A stretch of DNA of 64,000 nt from Litoribaculum gwangyangense (lineage in GTDB: Bacteria; Bacteroidota; Bacteroidia; Flavobacteriales; Flavobacteriaceae), in assembly GCF_039543505.1 (NCBI RefSeq), contig NZ_BAABJW010000001.1, positions 1,054,001 through 1,118,000 on the forward strand, given 5' to 3'. Positions 53,410-62,840 of the stretch are shown piece after piece (within the stretch, counting starts at the first letter, position 1; each line of letters begins with the position of its first letter). The notes below the pieces were generated by a model. That model was not told the origin of the DNA. It worked only from the letters and a program-made list of their open reading frames with translations, and searched no databases. Both the position numbers and the translations under genes were made by a program.

Positions 53410-54801
53410 TTAATTACTCGGCTTAATATTCTGATTGACTCTAAATAAGTTATTGGGGTCATATGTTTTTTTAATTTTTGAGAGCCGCTCATAGTTATGT
53501 TTATAACTTGCTTTTACGCGCGCTTGTCCTTCTTCCATCATAAAGTTTGAATAGGCTCCACCAGAAGAGTACGGGTGTAGCGCTTCCCAATAATCTTTAC
53601 ACCAATTGGTTATTTTATCTGCATCGGAAGGCTCTGGAGAAACTCCCACTATTACACCTGCATAATTGGCATCACGATATGCCCATGGTGTGTCTTCGGC
53701 TCCAACACGACTAGCTGCGCCACTAATGGGATACAAATGCATTTGGGAAAGTGGTGTAGGTATAGAAGAGCCGTATTTTAAATGTTGTGCACTTACTGCA
53801 GGACTTAATTCATTAAAAAAGTCTGCTCGCCAATACCATTGCAAGCCATGTGGTAACAAACCATCAAATAATGTTTGAATTGAAGGGTATGGCATTTCTC
53901 CAACATGAACAAACACAGGATCTAAATCCATGGCTGGTTTTATTAATTTATCAAATTCATCTTGACTTCCTGTAAAGCACCATACAATGCCACAAAATTT
54001 ATTTCCATGCAAGAAATCTGGAAATGGAGGACCTGGAATAACCATAGTGGCAATAAAGCCATTTAATTCGTCTGGTGCACTATGAATAAAGCTGTGATAC
54101 CATGCCATAATTTCTTCAGTTCTTTCTATTGGCCATAAAATAGGCCCTCCAATAACTGTTTTTATCGGATGCGCTTGAAATTTAAATGAAGTTACAATTC
54201 CAAAATTACCACCACCGCCTCGAATGGCCCAGAATAAATCTTGGTTTTGGTCTTTGTTAACCGTTACAAATGAGCCGTCAGCAAGTACCATATCAGCTTC
54301 CAAAAGATTATCAATGGTTAAACCGTATTTTCTAGATAAATGACCAACACCGCCCCCTAAAGTTAATCCACCAACTCCAGTTGTTGAAATTATACCGGCA
54401 GGAACAGCCAATCCAAATGGGTGAGTTGCATGGTCTACCTCTCCCCAAAGATTGCCTCCGCCAACTCTAACCGTGTTATTAGATGTATCTACTCTTACAA
54501 ATTTAATTCCTGATAAATCGATAACCAAACCATCATTGCATATTCCTAGACCGCCACCATTATGTCCACCACCTCTAACAGCAATTAATAAATTGTTTTC
54601 TCTTCCAAAATTTACGGAAGCTATTACATCGGCAATATCAACACACATAACAATCATTCCTGGATGCTTGTTAATCATACCATTATATACTTTTCGTGTG
54701 TCGTTATACTCAATATCTGTCGGTAATATAATTTTGCCCCTTATCTCTGGAGTAAATGCCTCAATTAATTTAGGGTTTAAATCTCTTACTGGATTTTTCA
54801 T
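53410..54801 (-). CDS. FAD-binding oxidoreductase (BBE type)
   Basis: A 463-aa flavoprotein of the berberine-bridge-enzyme/6-hydroxynicotine-oxidase group. The FAD domain shows IAVRGGGHNGGGLGICNDG with the His that commonly binds FAD covalently, GLTLGGGVGHLSRKYGLTID and WAIRGGGGNFGIVTSFKF. The C-terminal BBE motif is YSNFMMEEGQARVKASY with NYERLSKIKKTYDPNNLFR. It oxidises an alcohol, sugar or amine; the substrate is unknown. A truncated haemoglobin gene lies just upstream and may be co-transcribed. Confidence 0.9.
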   Translation of the reverse strand: MKNPVRDLNPKLIEAFTPEIRGKIILPTDIEYNDTRKVYNGMINKHPGMIVMCVDIADVIASVNFGRENNLLIAVRGGGHNGGGLGICNDGLVIDLSGIKFVRVDTSNNTVRVGGGNLWGEVDHATHPFGLAVPAGIISTTGVGGLTLGGGVGHLSRKYGLTIDNLLEADMVLADGSFVTVNKDQNQDLFWAIRGGGGNFGIVTSFKFQAHPIKTVIGGPILWPIERTEEIMAWYHSFIHSAPDELNGFIATMVIPGPPFPDFLHGNKFCGIVWCFTGSQDEFDKLIKPAMDLDPVFVHVGEMPYPSIQTLFDGLLPHGLQWYWRADFFNELSPAVSAQHLKYGSSIPTPLSQMHLYPISGAASRVGAEDTPWAYRDANYAGVIVGVSPEPSDADKITNWCKDYWEALHPYSSGGAYSNFMMEEGQARVKASYKHNYERLSKIKKTYDPNNLFRVNQNIKPSN

Positions 54802-54822
54802 GTTAATTTTAATTTTGATTAA

Positions 54823-55197
54823 TTATTTACCAATCATCATGTCTTTTAAAGACCACAGTATTGAAAGCACATCTTTTTTAGATTCTTCATCAATGTTGTT
54901 TTTATCTAAAGCCATGAAAATGTCATCTATAACATGCATGTATTCAGCATGGCTTATATTCATACCGGTATGGGCCGTTACCATATCTTTTCCTTTATAA
55001 TTATTTGGTCCTCCGCTCCCAGCGCTAAAAAAATCAATCGTATGATTTTTTATAATTGTTAATTGTTCTTGTTTTTCTTTTAAAGGAAGAAACCTTGCGT
55101 TTACAGCAGGATTGTTCATGTGATTTTCAACGGTGTCATCAACAATTATAGAGATGCCAGATCGGCCACCTAATCGTTCAAAAAGTGTTTTGTTCAT
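54823..55197 (-). CDS. Group 1 truncated haemoglobin
   Basis: A haem protein of about 124 aa, binding O2 or NO. It begins TLFERLGGRSGISIIVDD and has the likely proximal His in MVTAHTGMNIS, with the GGPNNYKGKDM segment before it. The position of the usual distal Tyr (B10) seems to be a Val in DDTVENHM. I prefer the Met at 55197 (MNKTLFERLGG); an in-frame Met at 55224 would add nine Asn/Tyr-rich residues. It is 21 bases from the FAD oxidoreductase gene. Confidence 0.85.
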   Translation of the reverse strand: MNKTLFERLGGRSGISIIVDDTVENHMNNPAVNARFLPLKEKQEQLTIIKNHTIDFFSAGSGGPNNYKGKDMVTAHTGMNISHAEYMHVIDDIFMALDKNNIDEESKKDVLSILWSLKDMMIGK

Positions 55198-55312
55198 AAG
55201 GTTATAGTTTTGATTATAGTTCAAAGCTATACATAGTAAAATGAAGCTAATGTTACATTTAATTCAAAAAAGTAGAATTTTGAATCATTTATATTTTCAT
55301 CAAAATATACTT

Positions 55313-56488
55313 TTAAGCTATATGCTGCTGAATATATTTTGAAGGCAGAATTCCGTATTTGTCAAGGAAGCATTTTGAGAAATATGCAGCACTATTAAAA
55401 CCAGTCTCAAAAGCAATTTCAGAAATATTACCATATTGCTCATGTAATAAGTTTAAAGCTTTGTTTAACCGGAATTCCTTTAAAAAGCTATTTGGTGATT
55501 GTCCTGTTAATTTAGTCAGTTTTCTGTAAAGTTGCGATTTGCTTAAACCTAAAGCTCTACTGAAATCATTTACATTAAAGTTCGGTTTGTTCCATGCCTG
55601 CTCTACATAATCGATGAGTTGATTTAGAAATTTTTCTTCATTAGGTTGAAGTATTTTAATCATTTTATCATCAATTGCTGCATTCCTGTTTTCACTTTCG
55701 TATAATAATTTCACTTCGCTTGTAATTACTAGTTGTTCTTTAACAACATCGCACATACGTGTAGCCAGAGTGATTGTTTCTTCAAAAATATTATCTTTAT
55801 TTGTTACAGGAACACCGGAACTTAACGCAATATTTAGTTTACGTGTAGAAGGGTCGAACTTTGGTGTAACATATTTGAATTGAAATTTTATTTTTAAAGC
55901 ACATAAAACGGCATCTGATACAGATTTAAAGGATGCTAAATACGAGTTATTATCTTTTTTTACAATACGCCCGTTAAACTTTTTTAATGTTTTGGATACA
56001 TTATTATGAAATTTTTGAGCAAATATTGTAAATTGATTTGCTTCAAGACGATTTAAATAATTACTAGTTTCTAATACCATTAAAACTCTAAAAGCAGGAT
56101 CGTTTATGATATTGAGTTCCGTGTTTTGTGATTTCTCAGGATCTTCAATGCGTCCTAAAAATGATTCTACTATGGTTTCATCTACCTCAATGATTCTTAA
56201 TGGGATATCACCATGCGCATGCGAATGTAAATCTTTTAGTGCTTTCTTATTAGGAGCTTCGATTAAGCAGAAGGCCCTTTGTCTTTTTTCATCACACCAA
56301 TATGTTAATCCGCGACAATTATATTTATGTTCTATTTCTAAATCGGCTTGATGCATTTGTGCAACATGCTCGGCTGTTACACCATCTGGCATTTCGTGGA
56401 GGTCTAAAAATAATGGCATGCTGAGTGTTTTATACAAATTAGTGATTTTTAATGGGTTATGCAACATGAAGGTGTTTTTAGTTGTCAA
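55313..56488 (-). CDS. DUF4242-cyclase-like-AraC transcriptional regulator
   Basis: A 391-aa protein with three parts. Residues about 24-105 match DUF4242 (MPLFLDLHEMPDGVTAEHV, LTYWCDEKRQRAFCLIEAP, HAHGDIP). Residues about 130-265 resemble a class III nucleotide-cyclase domain (FAQKFHNNVSKTLKKFNGRI, SVSDAVLCALKIKFQ, TLATRMCDVVKEQLVITSEV) without the catalytic Asp residues. Residues about 285-390 are an AraC HTH (FSRALGLSKSQLYRKLTKLT, ISEIAFETGFNSAAYFSKCF). The start could also be the Met at 56419. It is divergent from the M28 peptidase gene; its effector and targets are unknown. Confidence 0.87.
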   Translation of the reverse strand: MTTKNTFMLHNPLKITNLYKTLSMPLFLDLHEMPDGVTAEHVAQMHQADLEIEHKYNCRGLTYWCDEKRQRAFCLIEAPNKKALKDLHSHAHGDIPLRIIEVDETIVESFLGRIEDPEKSQNTELNIINDPAFRVLMVLETSNYLNRLEANQFTIFAQKFHNNVSKTLKKFNGRIVKKDNNSYLASFKSVSDAVLCALKIKFQFKYVTPKFDPSTRKLNIALSSGVPVTNKDNIFEETITLATRMCDVVKEQLVITSEVKLLYESENRNAAIDDKMIKILQPNEEKFLNQLIDYVEQAWNKPNFNVNDFSRALGLSKSQLYRKLTKLTGQSPNSFLKEFRLNKALNLLHEQYGNISEIAFETGFNSAAYFSKCFLDKYGILPSKYIQQHIA

Positions 56489-56561
56489 TTAAATTAACAG
56501 ACTTAAAAATCATATTACTTGGAAGGAGTTTTTTTATCTTTAGGCTCCAATAAAATTTGAA

Positions 56562-57596
56562 ATGAATAAATTATTAAATGCTCTTTTAATTTTAATTTTA
56601 TCCTTTTCTTGCACGGTCACAAAAAATAAAGAAGTTAGTAAATCTTCAAAAATTAGTAGTGATAAAGCTGTTGAGCAAGTGAAATCTATTATAGTTCCTT
56701 ACACTATAGAAAATGTAAAACATATTATATCTAAAGAAAGTATTAAAACAAATCTAGAGTATCTCGCTTCAGATGAATTGCAAGGCAGAGAAACTGGTTC
56801 TACAGGTATTGAACAAGCAGCTGTTTACATTGAAAACTTTTTTAAAAAGTACAAGGTAAAACCTTACTTTGAAACATATAGAGATTCTTTTGATTTAGGA
56901 CATTATGTAGGATATAATGTCGTTGGTTACTTGCCAGGAAATGACTTTAAACTAAAAAATGAATTTGTCATTTTAGGAGCACATTATGATCACATTGGTA
57001 TAGCGGCTAATATTATAAATAACGATTCTATCGCTAATGGAGCTAATGATGATGCCTCGGGTACGGTTGCTGTTTTAGAATGGGCCAAATATTTTGCTAA
57101 AGTAAAAAATAATAAAAGGAGTATATTATTCACGCTATATTCAGCAGAAGAGAAAGGTTTAAAGGGTTCTGAACATTTAGCAAAAAAACTAAAAGAATCT
57201 AATTTAGATCTTTATACCATGATTAATTTTGAAATGATTGGTGTCCCAAGAGCAGATAGTGAAACCATGAGTTATGTTACAGGATATGATAGGTCTAACA
57301 TCGCTAAAAAATTAAATACTTACGCGGGTAAAGAAATTATTGGTTTTCTACCCCAAGCCAAAGCTTATAAACTCTTTGAGCGTTCAGATAATTATCCATT
57401 TTATAATGAGTTTAAAATTCCTGCTCATGCTATTTCTACTTTTGATTTTACTAATTTTGATTATTATCACCATGTGGACGATGAGGTCGATAAAATGAAC
57501 TACGATCATATGTTAACTTTTATAACCAAAATGGCTGCAGCATTGGAAGGTATGGTTAACGCACCAACAAAAGAAATAAAAATGAAAAATGAGTAA
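56562..57596 (+). CDS. M28-family metallopeptidase, lipoprotein
   Basis: A 344-aa zinc exopeptidase with a lipoprotein signal (LILILSFSCTVTK, Cys17). The zinc ligands are in LGAHYDHIG, NGANDDASGT, YSAEEKGLKGSEH, NFEMIG and FDYYHHVDDEVDKM. It resembles aminopeptidases or glutaminyl cyclases of the M28 family; LASDELQGRETGSTG is a typical leading motif. It acts outside the cytoplasm. It overlaps the SDR gene by 8 bases. Confidence 0.92.
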   Translation: MNKLLNALLILILSFSCTVTKNKEVSKSSKISSDKAVEQVKSIIVPYTIENVKHIISKESIKTNLEYLASDELQGRETGSTGIEQAAVYIENFFKKYKVKPYFETYRDSFDLGHYVGYNVVGYLPGNDFKLKNEFVILGAHYDHIGIAANIINNDSIANGANDDASGTVAVLEWAKYFAKVKNNKRSILFTLYSAEEKGLKGSEHLAKKLKESNLDLYTMINFEMIGVPRADSETMSYVTGYDRSNIAKKLNTYAGKEIIGFLPQAKAYKLFERSDNYPFYNEFKIPAHAISTFDFTNFDYYHHVDDEVDKMNYDHMLTFITKMAAALEGMVNAPTKEIKMKNE

Positions 57597-58272
57597 AAAC
57601 ATAATTATAACAGGAACGAGTAGAGGTATAGGGTTTGAGTTGGTTCAACTTTTTGCGAAAGCGGGTCATAATGTTTTGGCGCTTTCGCGGAATGAAAAGC
57701 CAATTCAAAAATTAAATTTAAAGAATGTCACTTGTTTTTCTTTTGATTTAGGAGATATTGAAGCTTATGAGAAGGTTGGAGATTTTATAAAAACTAATTG
57801 GAAACAAGTTGATATTTTAATCAATAATGCAGGGGCTTTACTGAATAAACCTTTCGCAGAAACAGGTATGCAAGACTTTGAAGTCGTTTATAATACCAAT
57901 GTTTTTGGAGTGGCCGAATTAACCCGAATCGTTCTACCATTTATGAAAAAAAATAGTCATGTTGTTACTATTAGCTCCATGGGTGGCGTTCAAGGCAGTA
58001 TGAAATTCCCAGGATTAGCTGCATATAGCTCAAGTAAAGCAGCAGTAATCACTTTAACTGAATTATTAGCTGAAGAATATAAGGACACCGGTATATCGTT
58101 CAACGTTTTAGCTTTGGGAGCTGTACAAACAGAAATGCTTGAAGAAGCCTTTCCGGGATATCAAGCACCAACAACTGCTTTAGAAATGGCACACTATATT
58201 TTTGATTTTTCCCTTAATGGAAACAAATATTACAATGGAAAACTGTTGCAGGTCTCTAATTCTACGCCTTAA
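57589..58272 (+). CDS. Short-chain dehydrogenase/reductase
   Basis: A 227-aa classical SDR enzyme. The coenzyme loop is TGTSRGIGFELV (about residues 8-19), the structural motif NNAG (about 79-82), catalytic Ser in ISSMGG and Tyr-Lys in YSSSKAA. The substrate is unknown. It shares 8 bases with the M28 peptidase gene and so is translated from the same message. Confidence 0.92.
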   Translation: MSKNIIITGTSRGIGFELVQLFAKAGHNVLALSRNEKPIQKLNLKNVTCFSFDLGDIEAYEKVGDFIKTNWKQVDILINNAGALLNKPFAETGMQDFEVVYNTNVFGVAELTRIVLPFMKKNSHVVTISSMGGVQGSMKFPGLAAYSSSKAAVITLTELLAEEYKDTGISFNVLALGAVQTEMLEEAFPGYQAPTTALEMAHYIFDFSLNGNKYYNGKLLQVSNSTP

Positions 58273-58346
58273 AATAGTTTAACGTTATTTTTCGCATTAA
58301 AACAGAAAACGAACTACAATCAAAAACCATTTTCTATTTTAGCATC

Positions 58347-61300
58347 ATGAGGAATATTCTGGCAGTTGTTCTTTTTTGTTTTACATTTTTTGTGAATGCT
58401 CAGATAACGTTATCTCATAATGTTGGAAATATACCAATACAGACAGATATGAGATCATGCGAGTTTGCACAATCTTGGGCTAGAACTTTTATACTTTCAG
58501 ATTTTGGAATATCTCCTAAAGATAGATTTATTATAAGTTCGGGACAAGTGGGAATTTATAATTCTCTTGGAGGCTCAAAAGTACAGTTCAATATTTACAA
58601 AATTGACGATAACTTTCCAAATTCTTATTCAATAACAAATTTAATTGGAAGTAGTCAAATAGTAGATTTACCTATCATAGGGCCTGTGCCAGAAATTATA
58701 CAAGTTAATTTTGATACACCTATAGTGGTTCCTGATGGTGTTGGACGCTTGTTAGTGGAGGTTAGAAAGTTTTTTGATATTAATAATTGGGACGAATCGC
58801 TAGCTTATATTGCTGGAACACAAGAAGATAATGATGTTTCTTGGTTTTGGGGATGTAATGAAGTTTATTCTCATACAGATACAAAAAGACTTAATCCACC
58901 TGTTAACAATGCTAATTTTTATATAAACGTTACTGGAGAAATTAACAGCACCAATAGTTTAGGTTTTGATACTAAATTAACCCATAATTTTTGCAATGAC
59001 GTTGTAAAAGTTAATCAATATAGTTGTAGTTGGGGTGGTTTAAAATATGCAAGAAGATTTGTTTTAGAAGATTTTGGTGTTTCAACAAATGAGGAGTTTA
59101 TTATTGATAGAGGACAGGTTGCCTTTTCAAGTGTTGGGGTTTATGACGTTAAAATACAGTTCAATATTTATAAAATAGATGATAATTTTCCAAGTTCTTA
59201 TTCTGAAGCTGATTTAATTGGTAGTAGTCAAGTTATTTACATACCTTATTTTGGCTCTGGAAATGGTGTACAGCCTAAAATATTTGATATTTATTTTGGC
59301 AATCCTATTGTCGTACCTGCAAATATTGATAAGATTCTTGTTGAGGTATATAATCTAGACAGTACCAGTAGTGCAGGTCTTGCTTTCATTGCTGGAGGTA
59401 CGCAAAGCACAGATGAATCATGGTTAAGATCAGAGGCTAGTGGTTGTCCACCATTTCAAGAATATGTTGCCGTTAGTAATCCTAATATTAATTATTTTAT
59501 AAATGTTACGGGTAAAACAAATCATGTAACGAACAATTTTGAAATGAACATTTCAAACATATGTTCAGAGTTTTTAAAAGAGTTTAGTGTTGAGAACAAA
59601 GCTAATGTGGCATCGGTAGTTTGGAATTTTGGCGATCCAGCTTCCGGTACAGATAATACTTCAACAGATGTTTCACCTTTTCACGATTTTTCACAAGATG
59701 GCACTTATACCATTACGGCAACTGTAACAGGAAAGAGTGGGGGTGTTGAGATTTTATCTGAAACAATTGATGTTAAAGAACCGCCCAATGCTTACGGTAT
59801 CGATAATATTTATGCTTGCGAAGATGATTTTAACTCTGGAATATCTTCCTCTTTTGATACTTCAGGATTAGTAACTCAAGTTTTAGGTGGCCAAATCAAT
59901 AAAGTTGTTAAATTTATTGATGGCAGTGGAAATGAATATGATGAATTTCCTAATCCATTTACAAATACAATTAAAGATATTGAAACCATAACGGTTAGGG
60001 TATCACATGATGATAATCCATGTTGCTACTCGGAAACTACTTTCGATTTAATAGTTAATCCAAAACCTAATATAGAAAGTGTTACTGATTTAGTGGTTTG
60101 CTCAAATGAGACCGATGGTTTTTCTTCATTTAACTTACAGGAAGTAAAAGAAAAAATAATTAATAGTTCATCTAATTTATTGGTGACTTTTTATCGTGAA
60201 AGTGGTAATGAAATATTAGCGCCTTTAAATGCTGTTCAAAATATAGTTGTTAATGAAGAAGAAATCACAGTTAGGGTAATTAATTCTGATACAGATTGCT
60301 ATAACGAAATAACATTCAAATTAAAGGCAAACCCATTGCCTATAGCAAATGCGATAACTGAAATTGTAGGGTGCGACGATAATAATGATGGCATTTCTGA
60401 GTATTTTGACACCTCAAACGTAGAATCTCAAGTTTTAGGTACACAAACAGGGATGGAGGTATCCTATTTCGACTCTAGTGGTAATCAATTACCAAGCCCT
60501 TTGCCAAATCCCTACACAAACTCAATTGCTAATACTGAAACCATTACTGTAAGGGTTACAAATCCCTCAACAACCTGTTACGCTGAAATGCCATTGGTTT
60601 TAAAACCCGCATCAAAACCACAGATTAATGCGCCCCAAAATATATATAGCTGCGATTTAGGTGATGGTTATGCGAATTTTGATATGACTGGTTTGGAAAC
60701 TGAAATTATTGGTAATCAAAGTGGTTTGAAAATCATATACTTTGATATTAGTGGAAATGAATTACTGAGTCCACTTCCAACAACTTTTCAAAATACACAA
60801 CCTTGGACACAAACTATAAATGTGCGAGTGGAAAATGAATTAAATAATTTATGTTTCTCTGAAACCAGTTTAGATTTAATCGTCAATGAATTACCGATGG
60901 CTAACATTGAACAAACCTATTTTTTATGTGACTTAGAGCCTTTTTTGAATTTGAGTATTGAAAACAAATTCGATACTTACTTATGGCAATATTCAGATGG
61001 CTCAACAATTTCAATTTCCAATACCGTTAATTTAGAGCAAGCTGGAAATTATAGGCTAATTATAGGCGAAAATAAAAATGGTTTGTATTGTGAAAATAGT
61101 TTTGACTTTGAGCTTATCCGTTCTCAACTTCCAACAATTACCAATATTGAAAAAAGAGAACTATCAGATGAAAATTATATAGAGGTCTTTGCTACGGGAG
61201 ATGGAGATTTTGAGTATTCCATAGACGGTGCGAATTATCAAAACAGTAATTTATTCAGTAACGTTTTAGGTGGTATTTATATGGTCACAGTAAGAGATAA

Positions 61301-61595
61301 GTTTGGTTGTGGAGAAGATATAAGGAAAATAATATTAATAGATTACCCTAAATACTTTACACCTAATGGTGATGGAATCAATGATTATTGGCAAATAAAG
61401 GGTATTAATGGTTTTTCCGAAGCGGTTATTTTTATATATGACAGATACGGTAAGTTGTTAAAGCAAATTAACCCTAACAGTTTAGGTTGGGATGGAACAT
61501 TGAATGGAAAGAATATGATATCTTCAGATTATTGGTTTACCGCAGACCTAGGTCAAAACAATAAATTTTCAGGGCACTTTTCATTGAAACGTTAA
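58347..61595 (+). CDS. Large T9SS type B sorting-domain protein with duplicated N-terminal domain
   Basis: A 1082-aa secreted protein. After the signal peptide (LAVVLFCFTFFVNAQ) come two copies of an unrecognised domain of about 190 residues; compare VQFNIYKIDDNFPNSYSITN with IQFNIYKIDDNFPSSYSEAD. A PKD-like domain follows (VVWNFGDPASGTDNTSTDVS, about 425-470), then three to four repeats of about 95 residues (for example EYFDTSNVESQVLGTQTGME), and a C-terminal gliding-motility-associated domain (YPKYFTPNGDGINDYWQIKG, IYDRYGKLL). It is probably exported by T9SS and retained at the surface. The HAD gene follows after 3 bases. Confidence 0.9.
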   Translation: MRNILAVVLFCFTFFVNAQITLSHNVGNIPIQTDMRSCEFAQSWARTFILSDFGISPKDRFIISSGQVGIYNSLGGSKVQFNIYKIDDNFPNSYSITNLIGSSQIVDLPIIGPVPEIIQVNFDTPIVVPDGVGRLLVEVRKFFDINNWDESLAYIAGTQEDNDVSWFWGCNEVYSHTDTKRLNPPVNNANFYINVTGEINSTNSLGFDTKLTHNFCNDVVKVNQYSCSWGGLKYARRFVLEDFGVSTNEEFIIDRGQVAFSSVGVYDVKIQFNIYKIDDNFPSSYSEADLIGSSQVIYIPYFGSGNGVQPKIFDIYFGNPIVVPANIDKILVEVYNLDSTSSAGLAFIAGGTQSTDESWLRSEASGCPPFQEYVAVSNPNINYFINVTGKTNHVTNNFEMNISNICSEFLKEFSVENKANVASVVWNFGDPASGTDNTSTDVSPFHDFSQDGTYTITATVTGKSGGVEILSETIDVKEPPNAYGIDNIYACEDDFNSGISSSFDTSGLVTQVLGGQINKVVKFIDGSGNEYDEFPNPFTNTIKDIETITVRVSHDDNPCCYSETTFDLIVNPKPNIESVTDLVVCSNETDGFSSFNLQEVKEKIINSSSNLLVTFYRESGNEILAPLNAVQNIVVNEEEITVRVINSDTDCYNEITFKLKANPLPIANAITEIVGCDDNNDGISEYFDTSNVESQVLGTQTGMEVSYFDSSGNQLPSPLPNPYTNSIANTETITVRVTNPSTTCYAEMPLVLKPASKPQINAPQNIYSCDLGDGYANFDMTGLETEIIGNQSGLKIIYFDISGNELLSPLPTTFQNTQPWTQTINVRVENELNNLCFSETSLDLIVNELPMANIEQTYFLCDLEPFLNLSIENKFDTYLWQYSDGSTISISNTVNLEQAGNYRLIIGENKNGLYCENSFDFELIRSQLPTITNIEKRELSDENYIEVFATGDGDFEYSIDGANYQNSNLFSNVLGGIYMVTVRDKFGCGEDIRKIILIDYPKYFTPNGDGINDYWQIKGINGFSEAVIFIYDRYGKLLKQINPNSLGWDGTLNGKNMISSDYWFTADLGQNNKFSGHFSLKR

Positions 61596-61598
61596 ACA

Positions 61599-62234
61599 AT
61601 GACCAAATATAAATGCATTATTTTCGATTGTGATGGGGTTTTGGTAGATAGTGAGCCCATTGGAAACCAAGTGTTAGTGGATATGGCAAATGAGTTAGGA
61701 GCTAATATTGACTTGCCTTATGCTATGAAACATTTTAAAGGGAGTTTTATTGATGCTTGTGTTCAGAAAATCGAGAAAATCACCAATAAGACATTAAGCA
61801 ATAATTTTATAGATGAATACAGAAAACGAAGTTTCGAGGCTTTTAAATTGAATATGAAACCCATTGAAGGTGTTAAAGAAGTTCTTGATAATTTAAATGT
61901 ACCCTTTTGTGTAGCTTCCAGCGGGCCACAAAATAAAATAAAACTCAATTTAGAGCTTACGGGTTTATTACCATACTTTGAAAATAGAATTTTTAGTTGT
62001 TACGAAATCCAGAAATGGAAACCGGATCCTGCCGTATTTTTGTGGGCAGCAAAAACAATGGGATTTAGAGTTTCTGAGTGCTTGGTAATTGAAGATAGTA
62101 TATCTGGAGTACAAGCAGCAAAAAGAGGTGGTTTTGATGTGTTTGGTTTTACAGCACATGATTATGAAAATGAGTTAGAATCCATGGCTACCAAAACGTT
62201 TAATCATATGGGTGAACTTTTAAGGATATTATAA
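61599..62234 (+). CDS. HAD-superfamily hydrolase (phosphatase/phosphomutase-like)
   Basis: A 211-aa HAD enzyme. Motif I is IIFDCDGVLVDSEP with the nucleophile Asp9 or so, motif II CVASSGP, motif III/IV KWKPDPAVFLWAAKTMG and VIEDSISGVQAA. The alpha-helical cap after motif I places it with beta-phosphoglucomutase/6-phosphogluconate phosphatase-like enzymes. The stop overlaps the start of the SprT-like gene by 1 base. Confidence 0.92.
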   Translation: MTKYKCIIFDCDGVLVDSEPIGNQVLVDMANELGANIDLPYAMKHFKGSFIDACVQKIEKITNKTLSNNFIDEYRKRSFEAFKLNMKPIEGVKEVLDNLNVPFCVASSGPQNKIKLNLELTGLLPYFENRIFSCYEIQKWKPDPAVFLWAAKTMGFRVSECLVIEDSISGVQAAKRGGFDVFGFTAHDYENELESMATKTFNHMGELLRIL

Positions 62235-62836
62235 TGCAAAGCAAACTTCAAAGTTATATTCCAGAAAACGTTTTGTCACAAGTTTTAAAACTTTTAGAAC
62301 ATGATCATTTAGTAGTAAAAATTAAAAACGAACGCAAAACACGCCATGGCGATTATATGCGGTTACCCAATGGAAAACATCAAATCACCATCAATTCAAA
62401 TTTAAATAAATATCGATTTCTAATTACCCTTATTCATGAAATAGCACATTTTGAAGCCTACAAAAATTATGGGCGTTTCATTAAACCTCATGGTATTGAA
62501 TGGAAGCGCACCTTTCAACATTTAATGTTGCCGTTTTTAAATCCCAAAGTTTTTCCAAGTGAATTACTACCACTTTTAGCCAAACATTTTAAAAATCCAA
62601 AAGCATCGAGCGATACAGACATTTCATTAGCTTTGGAACTAAAAAAGTTTGACGAACCCAATAATAAAACGTATATTTTTGAAGTGCCTTTAGGGAGCCA
62701 TTTTAAATTGTATAATGGAAAAATTTTTAAAATGGGTTTAAAAAGGGTCAAACGTTATGAATGTATTGAAATAAAAACAGGAAGGTTATATTTGTTTAAT
62801 CCAAATGCAGAAGTTGAATTATTAAAAGACTATTAA
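62234..62836 (+). CDS. SprT-like zinc metalloprotein
   Basis: A 200-aa protein with an SprT-like domain. The zinc motif is LIHEIAHFEAY (HExxH, about residues 68-78), with a third ligand likely in HGIEWKRTFQHL. No zinc-ribbon cysteines are present at the C-terminus, unlike Escherichia coli SprT. Its function in bacteria is not established; eukaryotic SprT proteins are DNA-protein crosslink proteases. It lies in a run HAD-SprT-manC with gaps of a few bases. Confidence 0.88.
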   Translation: MQSKLQSYIPENVLSQVLKLLEHDHLVVKIKNERKTRHGDYMRLPNGKHQITINSNLNKYRFLITLIHEIAHFEAYKNYGRFIKPHGIEWKRTFQHLMLPFLNPKVFPSELLPLLAKHFKNPKASSDTDISLALELKKFDEPNNKTYIFEVPLGSHFKLYNGKIFKMGLKRVKRYECIEIKTGRLYLFNPNAEVELLKDY

Positions 62837-62840
62837 AATT

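Noticed and set aside
54452..55000. 182-codon plus-strand ORF
   Set aside because: It lies antisense across the FAD oxidoreductase and haemoglobin genes, both of which have clear family motifs; its composition is that of a shadow frame.
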